Positions 25,359 through 34,691 of a DNA stretch of 44,222 bases are shown in pieces. Below the pieces are notes generated by a model. It saw only the letters and a program-made list of their open reading frames with translations, had not been told where the DNA came from and did no database searches. Each line of letters starts with the position of its first letter. Position 1 is the first letter of the stretch. The position numbers and the translations under genes were made by a program. The DNA is from Flavobacteriaceae bacterium. Lineage in GTDB: Bacteria; Bacteroidota; Bacteroidia; Flavobacteriales; Flavobacteriaceae. Location: the NCBI GenBank assembly GCA_002691645.1, contig NZIP01000027.1:310384-354605 (forward strand), read 5' to 3'.

Positions 25359-26633
25359 TTAAACCTCTAATTCGTTAAATAATCTCGCGGTATCTCTTTT
25401 GAAAATCCCGCGACCTGAGAGCATCGTTCCAAAAAGCATGGAAAGTAAACCAGGAATAAAGCCGATAAAAAAGAGATTGCTAGTCACTCTTGCTCGGATC
25501 ACAGAGGGCATAATTATGGTTGAGTTTTCAATGTATTTAGAAATGTCAATACCGACGATTTGTAGATAATAGGTTCCTGCAAGTCCTATAGATGTTCCTA
25601 TAAGAGAACCTATTATTCCTATAATACTCGCCTCTGCTAACAAGAGTCGATATACTTTTCGCTTAGATTCTCCTAAGGCCAATCGAATCCCAAATTCTTT
25701 ATACCGTCTAAGGCCACCTATGAGTCCTGTATTCCACAGGACAATAGACATGGCAAAGACGAAAATGAATATAAATAAGGATACCACAGTTTGAGAATAA
25801 TCAAGGGTAGAGCCAAGGTTATTTTGCTGTTTTAAGGTGAGCATTACGGGAGCGTACTCATCATCGCTTTTGTCGTATTGAGCATTGAATGTTGTTGCAA
25901 TTTCGCTTGCTTTAGCATCATCGTAAATTTCAAAGGGCAAATAACCTAGAAGTTCTCCACTGCCATCTTGCATGTCTAATACGCGTTGAGCATCTGTAAC
26001 ATCTATAACAAATGCGCTTTTATCCATTGCTGGAATACCGAATTTCACTGTTCCGATTAAAATGAACTTGTAGAAAACCATACTGCCTTCCATACTTGAG
26101 CCAAAAAAAGTCAGTTCCTTACCTAAATCGACCTCAAGTTTTTGGGCAAAAAATTCACTTAATACTACTTCACCTGGGTTTTGAGGTATACGCCCTCTAA
26201 CTAAAGCCTTATCTAAATTTAGACGCGTTCCCTCACCCGAATTTGGATTTAAAAGGTTTACAGCCAAGCCCATTCCTGGTCCTTGACTTTTAGTGTTTCC
26301 GTTTTGGTCAGGGACATCTAAGATTCCTCCAAAACGAATTCGAGGGGTCCATAGCACATCTGGAAATTGAGTTTGTAATGAAGTAATGAGTTCTTCAAGT
26401 CCTAAAAGTGCTAAATCATTTGGGATTTGATCTTTGTTTTCAGCATAAGGTTTGGTCATGACTTTAAGGTGCCCTGTATCGAGTTTTGCATTTTGATCTA
26501 CGATATCTGAAAGTGCACCTGTTACATATCCCGTGGTTAACACCGTCAAAGTCACTCCTATGCTGATAATGACAATGGGAATCAAACTTTTACTTCGATC
26601 TCTTAGAATACCCTTAATTAAAAATGAAATCAT
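25359..26633 (-). CDS. ABC transporter permease, FtsX/LolC-E type (second)
   Basis: This 424-residue protein has the MacB/FtsX architecture: one N-terminal transmembrane helix (SLIPIVIISIGVTLTVLTTG), a large periplasmic domain of about 230 residues, and three C-terminal helices (VVSLFIFIFVFAMSIVLW, then EFGIRLALGESKRKVYRLLLAEA, ending FIGFIPGLLSMLFG). The FGIRLALG stretch is the conserved coupling segment. It overlaps the first permease gene by 4 bp. The two permeases presumably form a heterodimer with the ATPase, as LolC and LolE do with LolD. Confidence 0.9.
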   Translation of the reverse strand: MISFLIKGILRDRSKSLIPIVIISIGVTLTVLTTGYVTGALSDIVDQNAKLDTGHLKVMTKPYAENKDQIPNDLALLGLEELITSLQTQFPDVLWTPRIRFGGILDVPDQNGNTKSQGPGMGLAVNLLNPNSGEGTRLNLDKALVRGRIPQNPGEVVLSEFFAQKLEVDLGKELTFFGSSMEGSMVFYKFILIGTVKFGIPAMDKSAFVIDVTDAQRVLDMQDGSGELLGYLPFEIYDDAKASEIATTFNAQYDKSDDEYAPVMLTLKQQNNLGSTLDYSQTVVSLFIFIFVFAMSIVLWNTGLIGGLRRYKEFGIRLALGESKRKVYRLLLAEASIIGIIGSLIGTSIGLAGTYYLQIVGIDISKYIENSTIIMPSVIRARVTSNLFFIGFIPGLLSMLFGTMLSGRGIFKRDTARLFNELEV

Positions 26634-27784
26634 TGTATTTTTCCTTTAAGGGCCGAGACCGGATTAATTTTTGCGATTTTTCTGGCTGGTAAAAAACTGA
26701 CTATCGTGGAGGCTAGTACTACTACAATTACTGTTCCTATGACAAGTGAAAAGCCATAAATGGGAAAAATGCGTTCTGCAATGGCTAAGCCCACTTCCTG
26801 GTCTGCTTCGGCCACAGGGATTCCAATTTTCTTGATGAAGATGAAAAAGGGAGTTCCGTATAAACTGGCTAGAAAAAGGGCGAGAATACTGTACATACTG
26901 CCTTCTACCGTAAAGAGCCCTACCACTTTACGCCTAGTCATTCCCAGGGCCACATAAGTACCTATTTCTTTTTGTCTTCTGAAGATTGAAAGCACCTGAG
27001 TATCAAATATAGCCAGTAACGCAATGGCTAATAATAAAATATACATGATTGAAGAACTGATTTTTTTGGTGGCTATAATCTCTTCAATGGTGCTCAGTAA
27101 TTCTTTTTGGCTAGTGAAATTCCACAGTGTTGATTCAAGTGGGGTCGAGGTCTCATTTAAGACCAAAAGTGTCGCTTCGTTGACTTGATCAGTCATTTGC
27201 CATAAATTATTGATGTTCATCCAAATTTGACCGTCGTCAATGGTTGGTACATTGGAATCAAAAATGGCTGATATGTATATTGTATTGGCGTCATAAGTTC
27301 CGTTGACATCCCTCCAACGCAGTAGAACTTCATCACCAACATTGAGTTTTGAAGAGGCCGCAAAGCGTTTTCCGATAATTACAGGATATTGCTTTTCTTG
27401 TGCGTTTAAATGAGAGGTGGGCAGTAGTAGTGTTTGTTGGTCTGCTGGAATTCCTTTTAAAACGATGTTCATCATTCGCCCTTCAGGATAAATTGAAGCC
27501 TGATGAATGAGAATCGGCGTCAGGTCAGGACGATTCTCTGGAATTGGCGCATGGCTATCGAGAATAGTGTAGGGGTCATAAGGGTCGTAGTCTTTATGGC
27601 GAAGCTGCCCATAGCCGTATTCCCATTCTATAGTATCTTTTTTAGCCTGTGCATTCCAGCCGTCCATTACCCCGTTTAAAAAGATGATGATGACAAAAGA
27701 AAACGAGAGTACAATCACATTAAGTATTGTGCGCAAGCCTGCTCCGTAGATGTTTTTAAATGCTAATTTGAGGGCGAGTTTCAT
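26630..27784 (-). CDS. ABC transporter permease, FtsX/LolC-E type (first)
   Basis: This 384-residue protein has the same topology as its neighbour: an N-terminal helix (TILNVIVLSFSFVIIIFLNGV), a periplasmic domain containing GKRFAASSKLNVGDEVLLRW, and C-terminal helices (IMYILLLAIALLAIFDTQVLS, QKEIGTYVALGMTRRKVVGLF, LVIGTVIVVVLASTIVSFL). EIGTYVALGM is the cytoplasmic coupling motif. The gene ends in PARKIAKINPVSALKG, typical of this superfamily. It overlaps both the ATPase gene and the second permease gene by 4 bp (ATGA junctions), indicating obligate co-expression. Confidence 0.9.
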   Translation of the reverse strand: MKLALKLAFKNIYGAGLRTILNVIVLSFSFVIIIFLNGVMDGWNAQAKKDTIEWEYGYGQLRHKDYDPYDPYTILDSHAPIPENRPDLTPILIHQASIYPEGRMMNIVLKGIPADQQTLLLPTSHLNAQEKQYPVIIGKRFAASSKLNVGDEVLLRWRDVNGTYDANTIYISAIFDSNVPTIDDGQIWMNINNLWQMTDQVNEATLLVLNETSTPLESTLWNFTSQKELLSTIEEIIATKKISSSIMYILLLAIALLAIFDTQVLSIFRRQKEIGTYVALGMTRRKVVGLFTVEGSMYSILALFLASLYGTPFFIFIKKIGIPVAEADQEVGLAIAERIFPIYGFSLVIGTVIVVVLASTIVSFLPARKIAKINPVSALKGKIQ

Positions 27785-28491
27785 GCGAATTTAGGATTTG
27801 AAATTTCCTCATCATTTTCGATTCGACCGTCTCTGAGGTGGATAATTCTATTGAGGTAGCCCATTACTTTTTCGTCATGGGTAGAGAAAATAAAACTCGT
27901 TCCCAATTCTCGATTTAGGGTCTTCATGGTTTTTAAAATACCATGAGCGTTTTCAGCATCTAAATTAGCTGTGGGTTCATCGGCCAGTAAAAGTTCTGGT
28001 TTTTTAACCATTGCTCTTGCAATGGCTACTCTTTGGCTCTCTCCACCGGATAATTTATTTGGCTTTTTAGCTGCTTTATCTGCGAGCCCAACCCATTCAA
28101 GGGCCTGCATTACTGCTTTTTTTCGTTCACTTGAGCTTTTTTTCTGCAACAGCAATGCAAATTCTACATTCTCAAAAACGGTGTAGACGGGTAAAAGATT
28201 AAAGACTTGAAAAATGAAACCTATATGGTAGTTTCTAAGGTCTGCACTGCTCTGGTGTGATAGACTTGAAATGTCATGTCCCAAGACTGTTGCAGAACCT
28301 GTGGTGGGTTGATCGAGTGAACCTAAAATATTGAGCAAGGTGGTTTTTCCCGATCCACTTGGCCCAACAATACCTGAGAATTCACCTTTGAAAAACTGAG
28401 TCGTTACGTTTTTTAAAGCAAAAAAGGAATCGTCGGCTACAGGATAGCTCTTGTTTAAATTTTTAAGTTCTATGATTAGGTTTTTATCCAT
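27781..28491 (-). CDS. ABC transporter ATP-binding subunit (LolD/MacB type)
   Basis: This 236-residue ATPase has Walker A in GPSGSGKTTLLN, Q-loop FIFQVFNLLPVYT, signature LSGGESQRVAIARAM, Walker B LLLADEPTANLD and the H-loop FSTHDEKVM. The sequence style (SLDQPTTGSATVLGHDIS) places it in the LolD/MacB/FtsE branch of export-type mechanotransmission ATPases. It powers the two FtsX-type permeases encoded immediately downstream. The gene starts 2 bp after the beta-barrel gene stops. Confidence 0.94.
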   Translation of the reverse strand: MDKNLIIELKNLNKSYPVADDSFFALKNVTTQFFKGEFSGIVGPSGSGKTTLLNILGSLDQPTTGSATVLGHDISSLSHQSSADLRNYHIGFIFQVFNLLPVYTVFENVEFALLLQKKSSSERKKAVMQALEWVGLADKAAKKPNKLSGGESQRVAIARAMVKKPELLLADEPTANLDAENAHGILKTMKTLNRELGTSFIFSTHDEKVMGYLNRIIHLRDGRIENDEEISNPKFA

Positions 28492-28493
28492 AT

Positions 28494-29657
28494 TTAATGA
28501 TTGTAAATCAATAGTAGTTGTAGGCCAGGTCCTGAAAAGGTATATAAAATTTCATTTTGTTGTGCAGCCTCGAATTGATTGGAGTTGTAATAAGCGATAA
28601 GATAAGCACTAATTTTATTGAATTGTTCTTGATAGTTTAACACCAGAGAATTTTGATTGGTAGACCACTGGTGGTAGACTAAAAAGCTAATGGAATTAAA
28701 TAAGCCTAAAGGATAATTTGCATTAATCGCAGAAACATGTGAAGCTTGATTTTCAAAACCGTGTTCAGCTCCAAAACTACTGATTAAATGTTCGCCGATC
28801 AGGTGTAATCCATTTCCGATGCCAAAGGTGTAATCAGCCCCTAGCGTGCTCAAAAATTGGTGTTTAAATAGACCTATGGGTTGGGTGCGTTGAATGTAGG
28901 TCGATTCGCTCCAAAGTCCAATGCCTAAATCCCATTTTGCATCTAAACCCAAGCGATGTTCTGGACTCTCACCGAAGTAATCAATAAGGTTGTTTTCTGT
29001 GAAATCAGTGGTTCGGTAGTGGTAGGTTAGTCCCCACTCTCCCTTAGGTACTAAAAATTGAAAACGCCCACCCCATTCTGTTTTTGTTTTAGAAGAATCA
29101 AAGAGGTCGAAACCTCGGGGTTTCTGATTTCCGTATAAACTCCACAACCAAAGATTAGTATTGTTTTTAAAATAATACCGTATGAGGAGTGCATAAACCC
29201 CGTTAGTGAGTGCAAGCGGGTCTCTCGGGTCAATTTGATTAAACCATTGTAACGGTCGAAGTAGAGAGGCGACACCAAAGTCAATTTTTTGAAGACCTAA
29301 TCGAAATTCCCATTCTTTGTTGAGGTATCTGATCCAAGCTCTATAAGGGGCTAGATCGGTATTGATTTGTGCCGTGGAGTTCAGTGACTTAAAGGCACTT
29401 GCATTAGCGGCTACTTGAATACTCCAAGATTGAAGACTGTCTTGGGCTGACTCAAAATTGAATTCTGGCAGGTATCGCCCACCCCAAAACAAGGAACTAT
29501 TTTCTTGTAAACCTTGATTGGCTTGAAGTTGAACCTGTCCATCAAATTCTATACTTTGAGCGTTTAAAGCCGTTGAACTCAAAAACGCCCCGAGCATAAA
29601 ACCGATAAAACCATGCTTTAGCGTCAAGCCTTTATGTTTTATCTGTTTTAATTTCAA
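28494..29657 (-). CDS. Predicted outer-membrane beta-barrel protein
   Basis: This 387-residue protein has a signal peptide (GFIGFMLGAFLSSTALNAQ). The mature part consists of alternating hydrophobic strands with many aromatic girdle residues and short turns (FRLGLQKIDFG, LWLWSLYGNQK, WGLTYHYRTTDF), typical of porin-like barrels such as DUF1302-type proteins. The partner logic is notable: barrel, ABC ATPase, two permeases and a periplasmic carrier in one operon. It is joined to the ATPase gene by 2 bp and to the upstream lipoprotein gene by 3 bp. No close family is asserted. Confidence 0.7.
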   Translation of the reverse strand: MKLKQIKHKGLTLKHGFIGFMLGAFLSSTALNAQSIEFDGQVQLQANQGLQENSSLFWGGRYLPEFNFESAQDSLQSWSIQVAANASAFKSLNSTAQINTDLAPYRAWIRYLNKEWEFRLGLQKIDFGVASLLRPLQWFNQIDPRDPLALTNGVYALLIRYYFKNNTNLWLWSLYGNQKPRGFDLFDSSKTKTEWGGRFQFLVPKGEWGLTYHYRTTDFTENNLIDYFGESPEHRLGLDAKWDLGIGLWSESTYIQRTQPIGLFKHQFLSTLGADYTFGIGNGLHLIGEHLISSFGAEHGFENQASHVSAINANYPLGLFNSISFLVYHQWSTNQNSLVLNYQEQFNKISAYLIAYYNSNQFEAAQQNEILYTFSGPGLQLLLIYNH

Positions 29658-29660
29658 ATC

Positions 29661-30800
29661 TTAGTTATTTAAATAACGATATCGCCTTCGAATTAGGTTT
29701 GTTGCTTTTCGCTGTAAAGGTTGTGCAAAGGCTTCGAACATTTTTTGTGGTGGGGGCGGAAGCAATTCTCGTTCTCGAGTTAATCGGAGTTCTTCTTTGT
29801 TTAAGGCGCGCTTGTCACCTTTGTAGGTTGCCCACTCATTAATCCAAGCATAAGTGCTGGGAATTTTCTGTTGTAGCAAAACCTCCTCTGTATTTGGATT
29901 GACAACAACAACATCTAAAAGACCACCGCTTTCTATGGTTTTGCTAAAAATTCTTAAATCTGCTTCTACTGTGCCATATACATCGAATGTATTGCCAAGA
30001 CTGTCTTTGGCTTCTCCGATTCTCACACTGTCTTTTGAGACTGTTTCTCGTGTTTCTTTGAGATATACTTGACCGACGTAGTAGTCGTCAAAAGAGAGTT
30101 CAACGACTTCGTCAGGCATTCGTCTTTGATTTCGCAATTCTTCAACATCATAAAATCGTGCAAATTCAAAATTCATGTTGTTTAGGCGCTGGAGCAGCTG
30201 TCTAGAAAATAGTCGACTGTTGACCTCTAAGCCTTTACTTCTCACAGGTATTTTTGTGATGCCGATTATTTCAGTACCCATAGCTCTAGCCTGACTAATG
30301 TAATTGTCAATGTTGAGGTAATCAACCTTGTACGATTTGGCCTTTACAAAATAGCGAAAAGCTTGCCTGGCTGCTTCTTTGTTTTGTTGTTCGAGCTGCA
30401 GTTGACCTTCTTCGACATACACCTGAGCACCTGTGTTTAAGGCTTCGTTTAATTCGCTTTGGTAATTGACGAGTTCTACTTCGGTTAAACATCCCGGGCA
30501 TTGCATTAATTCTGTATACAAGCGCTGCATTTGGGTATATTCTCGAATGATATTATCCCACTTGAAGCGATCTTGACTCGCTTTATAATCCATTACTTTT
30601 CGCTCTGTCAGTTGAACAGCAAGGGTATAGGCTGATTTAAGAACGGCTTTTTCTTTTTTGTTGGATGCTTTTTTGCGCAGTTTTTTAATACTGATTTCAA
30701 CAGCCGCCGCATAGTTTCCCTTTTCAAATTGATTTTTAGAACTTTTACACGCTCCTAATAAAACTATAAAGAGCAGAAGATATAATGACTTTTTAAGCAT
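29661..30800 (-). CDS. Large lipoprotein with helical repeat region, first gene of the ABC operon
   Basis: Reading from ATG 30800 gives 379 residues with a clean SPII signal (LLLFIVLLGACKSS, Cys at about residue 18); the frame extends 10 residues further but without benefit. Residues about 25-170 look TPR-like or helical (FEKGNYAAAVEISIKKLRKK, QLEQQNKEAARQAFRYFVKAKSY). The second half (residues 170-370) looks like a beta-rich domain with FDDYYVGQVYLKE and GLLDVVVVNPNTEEVL. The family is not recognised. Its place 3 bp ahead of the barrel gene suggests an outer-membrane accessory subunit of the same export machine. Confidence 0.7.
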   Translation of the reverse strand: MLKKSLYLLLFIVLLGACKSSKNQFEKGNYAAAVEISIKKLRKKASNKKEKAVLKSAYTLAVQLTERKVMDYKASQDRFKWDNIIREYTQMQRLYTELMQCPGCLTEVELVNYQSELNEALNTGAQVYVEEGQLQLEQQNKEAARQAFRYFVKAKSYKVDYLNIDNYISQARAMGTEIIGITKIPVRSKGLEVNSRLFSRQLLQRLNNMNFEFARFYDVEELRNQRRMPDEVVELSFDDYYVGQVYLKETRETVSKDSVRIGEAKDSLGNTFDVYGTVEADLRIFSKTIESGGLLDVVVVNPNTEEVLLQQKIPSTYAWINEWATYKGDKRALNKEELRLTRERELLPPPPQKMFEAFAQPLQRKATNLIRRRYRYLNN

Positions 30801-31003
30801 AATTAGGTTGTTATTTCTTGTAAGATACAATCTAAAATCTGAAAATCCATCTCATCAATATCCTTGTTCTTATTTTGAATTTCTTAATTTCAATGCCCTA
30901 CATCAACAATGAAATCAAATGAAGTCTTACTTTTCTTATTATTCTTGTTTTAATACTGCAATCTTGCGCTGAATCTGAACCGAAAATACAGGACACTTAT
31001 GTA

Positions 31004-32347
31004 TTGAGTAATGTCAATTTAATTGATCCCATAAATGGCTTGGCGTCAAACAAGTCGCTTTTGATTGAAGAGGGTAAAATAATTCAAATTGTTGAGGCTA
31101 ATGACAAAAGCACTTTTGATGGCTATTTGCATTACAATCTCACAGGTAAATTTTTGATTCCTGGTTTGTGGGATGCTCATGTGCATTACGCGTTTAATGA
31201 CTCGTTGAGGTCTTCGATGAACAGGCTTTTTTTGGCACACGGCATAACAAGTGTTCGTGATACAGGCGGTCCCATGGAAATTGTAGGTGAGGTCAAAAAA
31301 TACACCACAGCAAACAGCACAACATCCCCAAATGTATTTTTTGCCGGCCCTTTAATTGATGGTACACCCAATGTGTACAACAATTCAAGTCCGGCCTATC
31401 CATTACTTTCTATAGAAAATAAAAGCGAAGAAGAAATCATACATAATACTGCAGGTTTGATTGCTTCAGAGGTCGATTTTTTGAAAGCTTATGAAATGTT
31501 GACTGAGAAACAATTCAAGAGCCTGACAAAAATTGCTAAAGAACATAAACTCAAAGTCACAGGACATATTCCCTTGAGTATGAATTTATTTTCAGCGGTA
31601 GAGGCTGGATTAAACGGTATGGAGCATTTGAGAAACTTAGAAATGATGGCAGCCTCAAATGCTGAAGAGCTGCAAGAAGAACGTCTAGCATTGCTCGAGA
31701 ACAAAGACGATTTAAGTGGAGGACTTTTGAGATCATCAATTCACCAAAAACAGCGAATACCAGCGATTAAAGGTGAAGATACTGAGCGTTTTAAAAGAGT
31801 GGCTAAATTGCTTCAAGAAAAGCAAGTGTTTCAAACCCCAACCTTAGTTCTTTACAGGAATTACGCAATCAAGGCGTTTAAAGATTCTTCTTTTTTGAAA
31901 GAGTTAAATAAATTACCTGAGTTTGTCCGCAATGAATGGACTTCGCAATTAGCACTTATCGATACGACTACTGATAAAACCTACTCGAATTGGATGTTGA
32001 ATACCGTAAAGAAACTAAAGACATACGATATACCCTTTATGGCTGGTACAGATACGCCTATAGGCTTTTTGATTCCGGGTAGAAGTCTGCATCGAGAATT
32101 AGAACTTTTTGTGATGACAGGATTTTCAAATTTAGAAGCCCTTCAAGCGGCAACGATTAATCCAGCTTCGTTTTTTGAACTCGATGATGTACTTGGTCGA
32201 GTGAAAGAGGGTTATCGTGCCGACCTACTCATTCTTGATGCCAATCCTTTGGACAATATTAAAAAAACTCAAAAAAGTTTTGCGCTCATTAAAAATGGTC
32301 GATTTTATTCGAAAGAAGAATTGAATGCGATGCTGAATTTGAAGTAA
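31004..32347 (+). CDS. Amidohydrolase-family lipoprotein with a disrupted 5' end
   Basis: This is a metal-dependent hydrolase of the imidazolonepropionase/prolidase-like amidohydrolases, 447 residues from the first usable codon (TTG 31004). Metal ligands are visible: DAHVHY (HxH), KVTGHIPL, GMEHLRN, and Asp in AGTDTPIG. The closing stretch GRVKEGYRADLLILDANPLDNI is typical. Directly upstream the same frame encodes a perfect lipoprotein signal (LTFLIILVLILQSC then AESEPK), but there is no ATG in frame. The ATG at 30919 is one base out of register and a stop TGA sits at 30920-30922. A small indel near 30919-30923, or a sequencing error, probably broke the true start. Rare ATT initiation is another option. 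Confidence 0.85.
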   Translation: MSNVNLIDPINGLASNKSLLIEEGKIIQIVEANDKSTFDGYLHYNLTGKFLIPGLWDAHVHYAFNDSLRSSMNRLFLAHGITSVRDTGGPMEIVGEVKKYTTANSTTSPNVFFAGPLIDGTPNVYNNSSPAYPLLSIENKSEEEIIHNTAGLIASEVDFLKAYEMLTEKQFKSLTKIAKEHKLKVTGHIPLSMNLFSAVEAGLNGMEHLRNLEMMAASNAEELQEERLALLENKDDLSGGLLRSSIHQKQRIPAIKGEDTERFKRVAKLLQEKQVFQTPTLVLYRNYAIKAFKDSSFLKELNKLPEFVRNEWTSQLALIDTTTDKTYSNWMLNTVKKLKTYDIPFMAGTDTPIGFLIPGRSLHRELELFVMTGFSNLEALQAATINPASFFELDDVLGRVKEGYRADLLILDANPLDNIKKTQKSFALIKNGRFYSKEELNAMLNLK

Positions 32348-32367
32348 ATTACATTCGCATTTATGAG

Positions 32368-33054
32368 TTAAAACATTCCTTTTGTTTTGATATCGTCTAT
32401 GAGGCGTTCTAAATATTCAATATCATTTTCAACCCCGTAGAGTTTGTAAATTTCATTTCGGCGGCGATCACTCAATAACTTTAAAAGTTCAAAGTCTTTG
32501 TGTTTATCAAAGATGAGATCGAAGTTTAGGCTTTCTTCAATGAGGGCTTTTTCGTGAAACCAAGCGCGAATACCCTCAGAAATTTTTTGGTTGCTGCTGT
32601 AGTAGTTTCTATTGATGAGTGAACCCACAACTTCAATTTCATTTCTCAATTCTTTGCGTTCAATTTTAAGAATTAATCCAGAGTTTTTGAGTGAGTTGAA
32701 ATACATGTTCTTTGCTGAAAATCCGTAAGAATTTGAAAGGATCAATTCAATTCTTTCATTGACATCATAAAGGTTGTCTTGATGATATTTTTTGATTTTC
32801 TGTGATGAAATTTCACTCCAATTTGAGGTGGTGCTATCCGAGACCGCGATAACAGATTTTAGCGATCCTCGAAGCGATAGGAGCGAAAAATAGTTTTGCT
32901 CTAATTCATATAAGAGGTTGTTTTCAAGTATCTCAAGCTCAGCTTGTTCTTTGTTGAATTGAATGTATCGTTCTACAGCAAAAGAGCCCAATATGGAAAT
33001 GAAAATAGCAAGGGCATTGAAAACGGTCTCCTTTTTTAGAAATGAAGTATACAT
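32368..33054 (-). CDS. DUF6090-like membrane-anchored protein (second copy)
   Basis: This 228-residue protein has one N-terminal transmembrane helix (FNALAIFISILGSFAVERYI) followed by a charged helical domain (NKEQAELEILENNLLYELEQN). This is the same architecture as the protein at 14420-15193, with an equivalent segment after the helix (FLVENYRETYLEEKRSERLL there), and a similar pattern of KNMYFNSLKNSGLILKIE around residue 115. Function is unknown. It lies convergent to the amidohydrolase gene and divergent from the sulfatase gene. Confidence 0.55.
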   Translation of the reverse strand: MYTSFLKKETVFNALAIFISILGSFAVERYIQFNKEQAELEILENNLLYELEQNYFSLLSLRGSLKSVIAVSDSTTSNWSEISSQKIKKYHQDNLYDVNERIELILSNSYGFSAKNMYFNSLKNSGLILKIERKELRNEIEVVGSLINRNYYSSNQKISEGIRAWFHEKALIEESLNFDLIFDKHKDFELLKLLSDRRRNEIYKLYGVENDIEYLERLIDDIKTKGMF

Positions 33055-33096
33055 GGTTTATATCAATAGATTGCTCCTCTAAGATAACATTAGTTC

Positions 33097-33125
33097 TTTG
33101 ACCCTGCTGAAAACAAATAGTTTAG
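33097..33125 (+). promoter_or_regulatory. Candidate promoter of the sulfatase gene
   Basis: TTTG at 33097-33100, a 17-bp spacer, and TAGTTTAG at 33118-33125, one base off the TAnnTTTG consensus. It lies 47 bp upstream of the sulfatase start. The fit is reasonable but the shorter spacer lowers confidence. Confidence 0.35.
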
Positions 33126-33171
33126 AGTTATTATTCTTCTATAAATGGATAATTATATCTAATTTAAAGTT

Positions 33172-34605
33172 ATGAGAATGAATGCTTTTATAGCTTTATC
33201 CGTGTTTTTTTTAATGAGTTCTTGTCAAAAGCAGAAGGATCAAACTCCAAATGTTATTGTCATTCTTTTAGATGATTTAGGTTATGCCGACGTCGGATTT
33301 AACGGTGCTAAAGATATTTTTACTCCTTATATTGATGAATTAGCTGAGCAAAGTGTTGTTTTTGATAACGCTTATGTGTCTTATCCTGTGTGCTCACCGA
33401 GCCGCGCAGGCCTGTTGACAGGTCGATACCAAGATCACTTCGGTTACGGTCTCAATGTACTATTTGCTCCTAAGGATGAACATATGGGATTGCCCAAAAC
33501 TGAATTCACCCTTGCCGACCTATTTAAAACTAAAAATTACACAACATCAGCCATTGGAAAATGGCATTTAGGTGCGCATGAATCTCTTCGTCCACGACAA
33601 CGGGGCTTTGATGAGTTTTTTGGATTTTTAAGTGGTGGACATCGCTATTTTCCGCATGAATGGATTTTAGAAGATGAAATAGCGGTAATAAGTCAGTACG
33701 ATGCGTACAAAACAAAATTGCTTAAAAATGGCAGTAGAGTGGAGGAAAACGAATATCTCACTGACGCACTTTCAAGAGAAGCTGTTGACTTTATCGGACG
33801 TAATTCGAATAACCCCTTTTTTCTTTACCTCTCTTACAATGCACCTCATAGTCCTTTACAAGCAACTCAAAAGTATCTCGACCGTTACGAACATTTACCC
33901 AAAGGCAAACGTAAAACCTATGCAGCAATGGTCAGTGCTGTAGACGATGGGGTAGGTGCTATAGTAAATGCTTTAAAAGAACATCAACTCAAAGAGAACA
34001 CCATCATTTATTTTTTGTCAGATAATGGAGGTTCTAAATTTAACGGCTCTCAAAACACGCCACTGCGCGGTCATAAAGGCGAATTGTTTGAGGGAGGAAT
34101 TAAAGTGCCTTTTTTTATGCATTGGCCTAAAAAATTAGAAGGAGGGCATCGCTATCAAGAACCCATTATTGCACTAGATATATTCGCTACGCTTAAATCT
34201 ATAGTACATCCTGACCTGAGTCTTCCTAATGAAATTCAAGGAACCAATTTGATGCCTTATTTGAGGGGTATTAATCAACAAGCGCCACATCCATATCTTT
34301 TCTGGAGAAACAACGGTCATCAGCCCCCATTTGAAAACGGAAATCGTCCGAGATACATCACTTGGTCGGTGAGAACACCTGACACTAAACTTCTAATACG
34401 CAAAAGTGATACGATGTTATTTGATATGAAGCATGATCACTCTGAGACGCTCAATCTCAAAGATTCATTAAGTCGAGAAGTAGAGTTGCTCGATAATGAA
34501 ATTCAGAAATGGAATGCTTTTAATATAGATCCTGCTTTTATGGGTTTAAAAGATAATAAACGCTACAATGAATTGCATCCCGATCGTTTTACTCAAGACG
34601 ATTAA
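33172..34605 (+). CDS. Formylglycine-dependent S1 sulfatase lipoprotein
   Basis: This 477-residue protein has a lipobox LMSSC (Cys18), so it is anchored in the envelope. The S1 sulfatase active site is intact: VILLDDLGYADVG (Asp34, Asp35, metal ligands) and CSPSR at 74-78, where Cys74 is matured to formylglycine. Further blocks are GKWHLGAHESLRP, YLSYNAPHSPLQ and FLSDNGGSKFNGS, all expected in polysaccharide sulfatases. It probably removes sulfate from algal glycans, but the glycan cannot be named. Activation requires a formylglycine-generating (anaerobic-type or FGE) enzyme, which is not in the window. An SGNH-like lipoprotein follows 86 bp later. Confidence 0.93.
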   Translation: MRMNAFIALSVFFLMSSCQKQKDQTPNVIVILLDDLGYADVGFNGAKDIFTPYIDELAEQSVVFDNAYVSYPVCSPSRAGLLTGRYQDHFGYGLNVLFAPKDEHMGLPKTEFTLADLFKTKNYTTSAIGKWHLGAHESLRPRQRGFDEFFGFLSGGHRYFPHEWILEDEIAVISQYDAYKTKLLKNGSRVEENEYLTDALSREAVDFIGRNSNNPFFLYLSYNAPHSPLQATQKYLDRYEHLPKGKRKTYAAMVSAVDDGVGAIVNALKEHQLKENTIIYFLSDNGGSKFNGSQNTPLRGHKGELFEGGIKVPFFMHWPKKLEGGHRYQEPIIALDIFATLKSIVHPDLSLPNEIQGTNLMPYLRGINQQAPHPYLFWRNNGHQPPFENGNRPRYITWSVRTPDTKLLIRKSDTMLFDMKHDHSETLNLKDSLSREVELLDNEIQKWNAFNIDPAFMGLKDNKRYNELHPDRFTQDD

Positions 34606-34691
34606 AAAGAAAGACATGATTTTTATTGAATTTTTGTAGGGTATAATCCCTTTGAGGTGTTTATGTAACAAATACTGAACTTAAAAACGCT

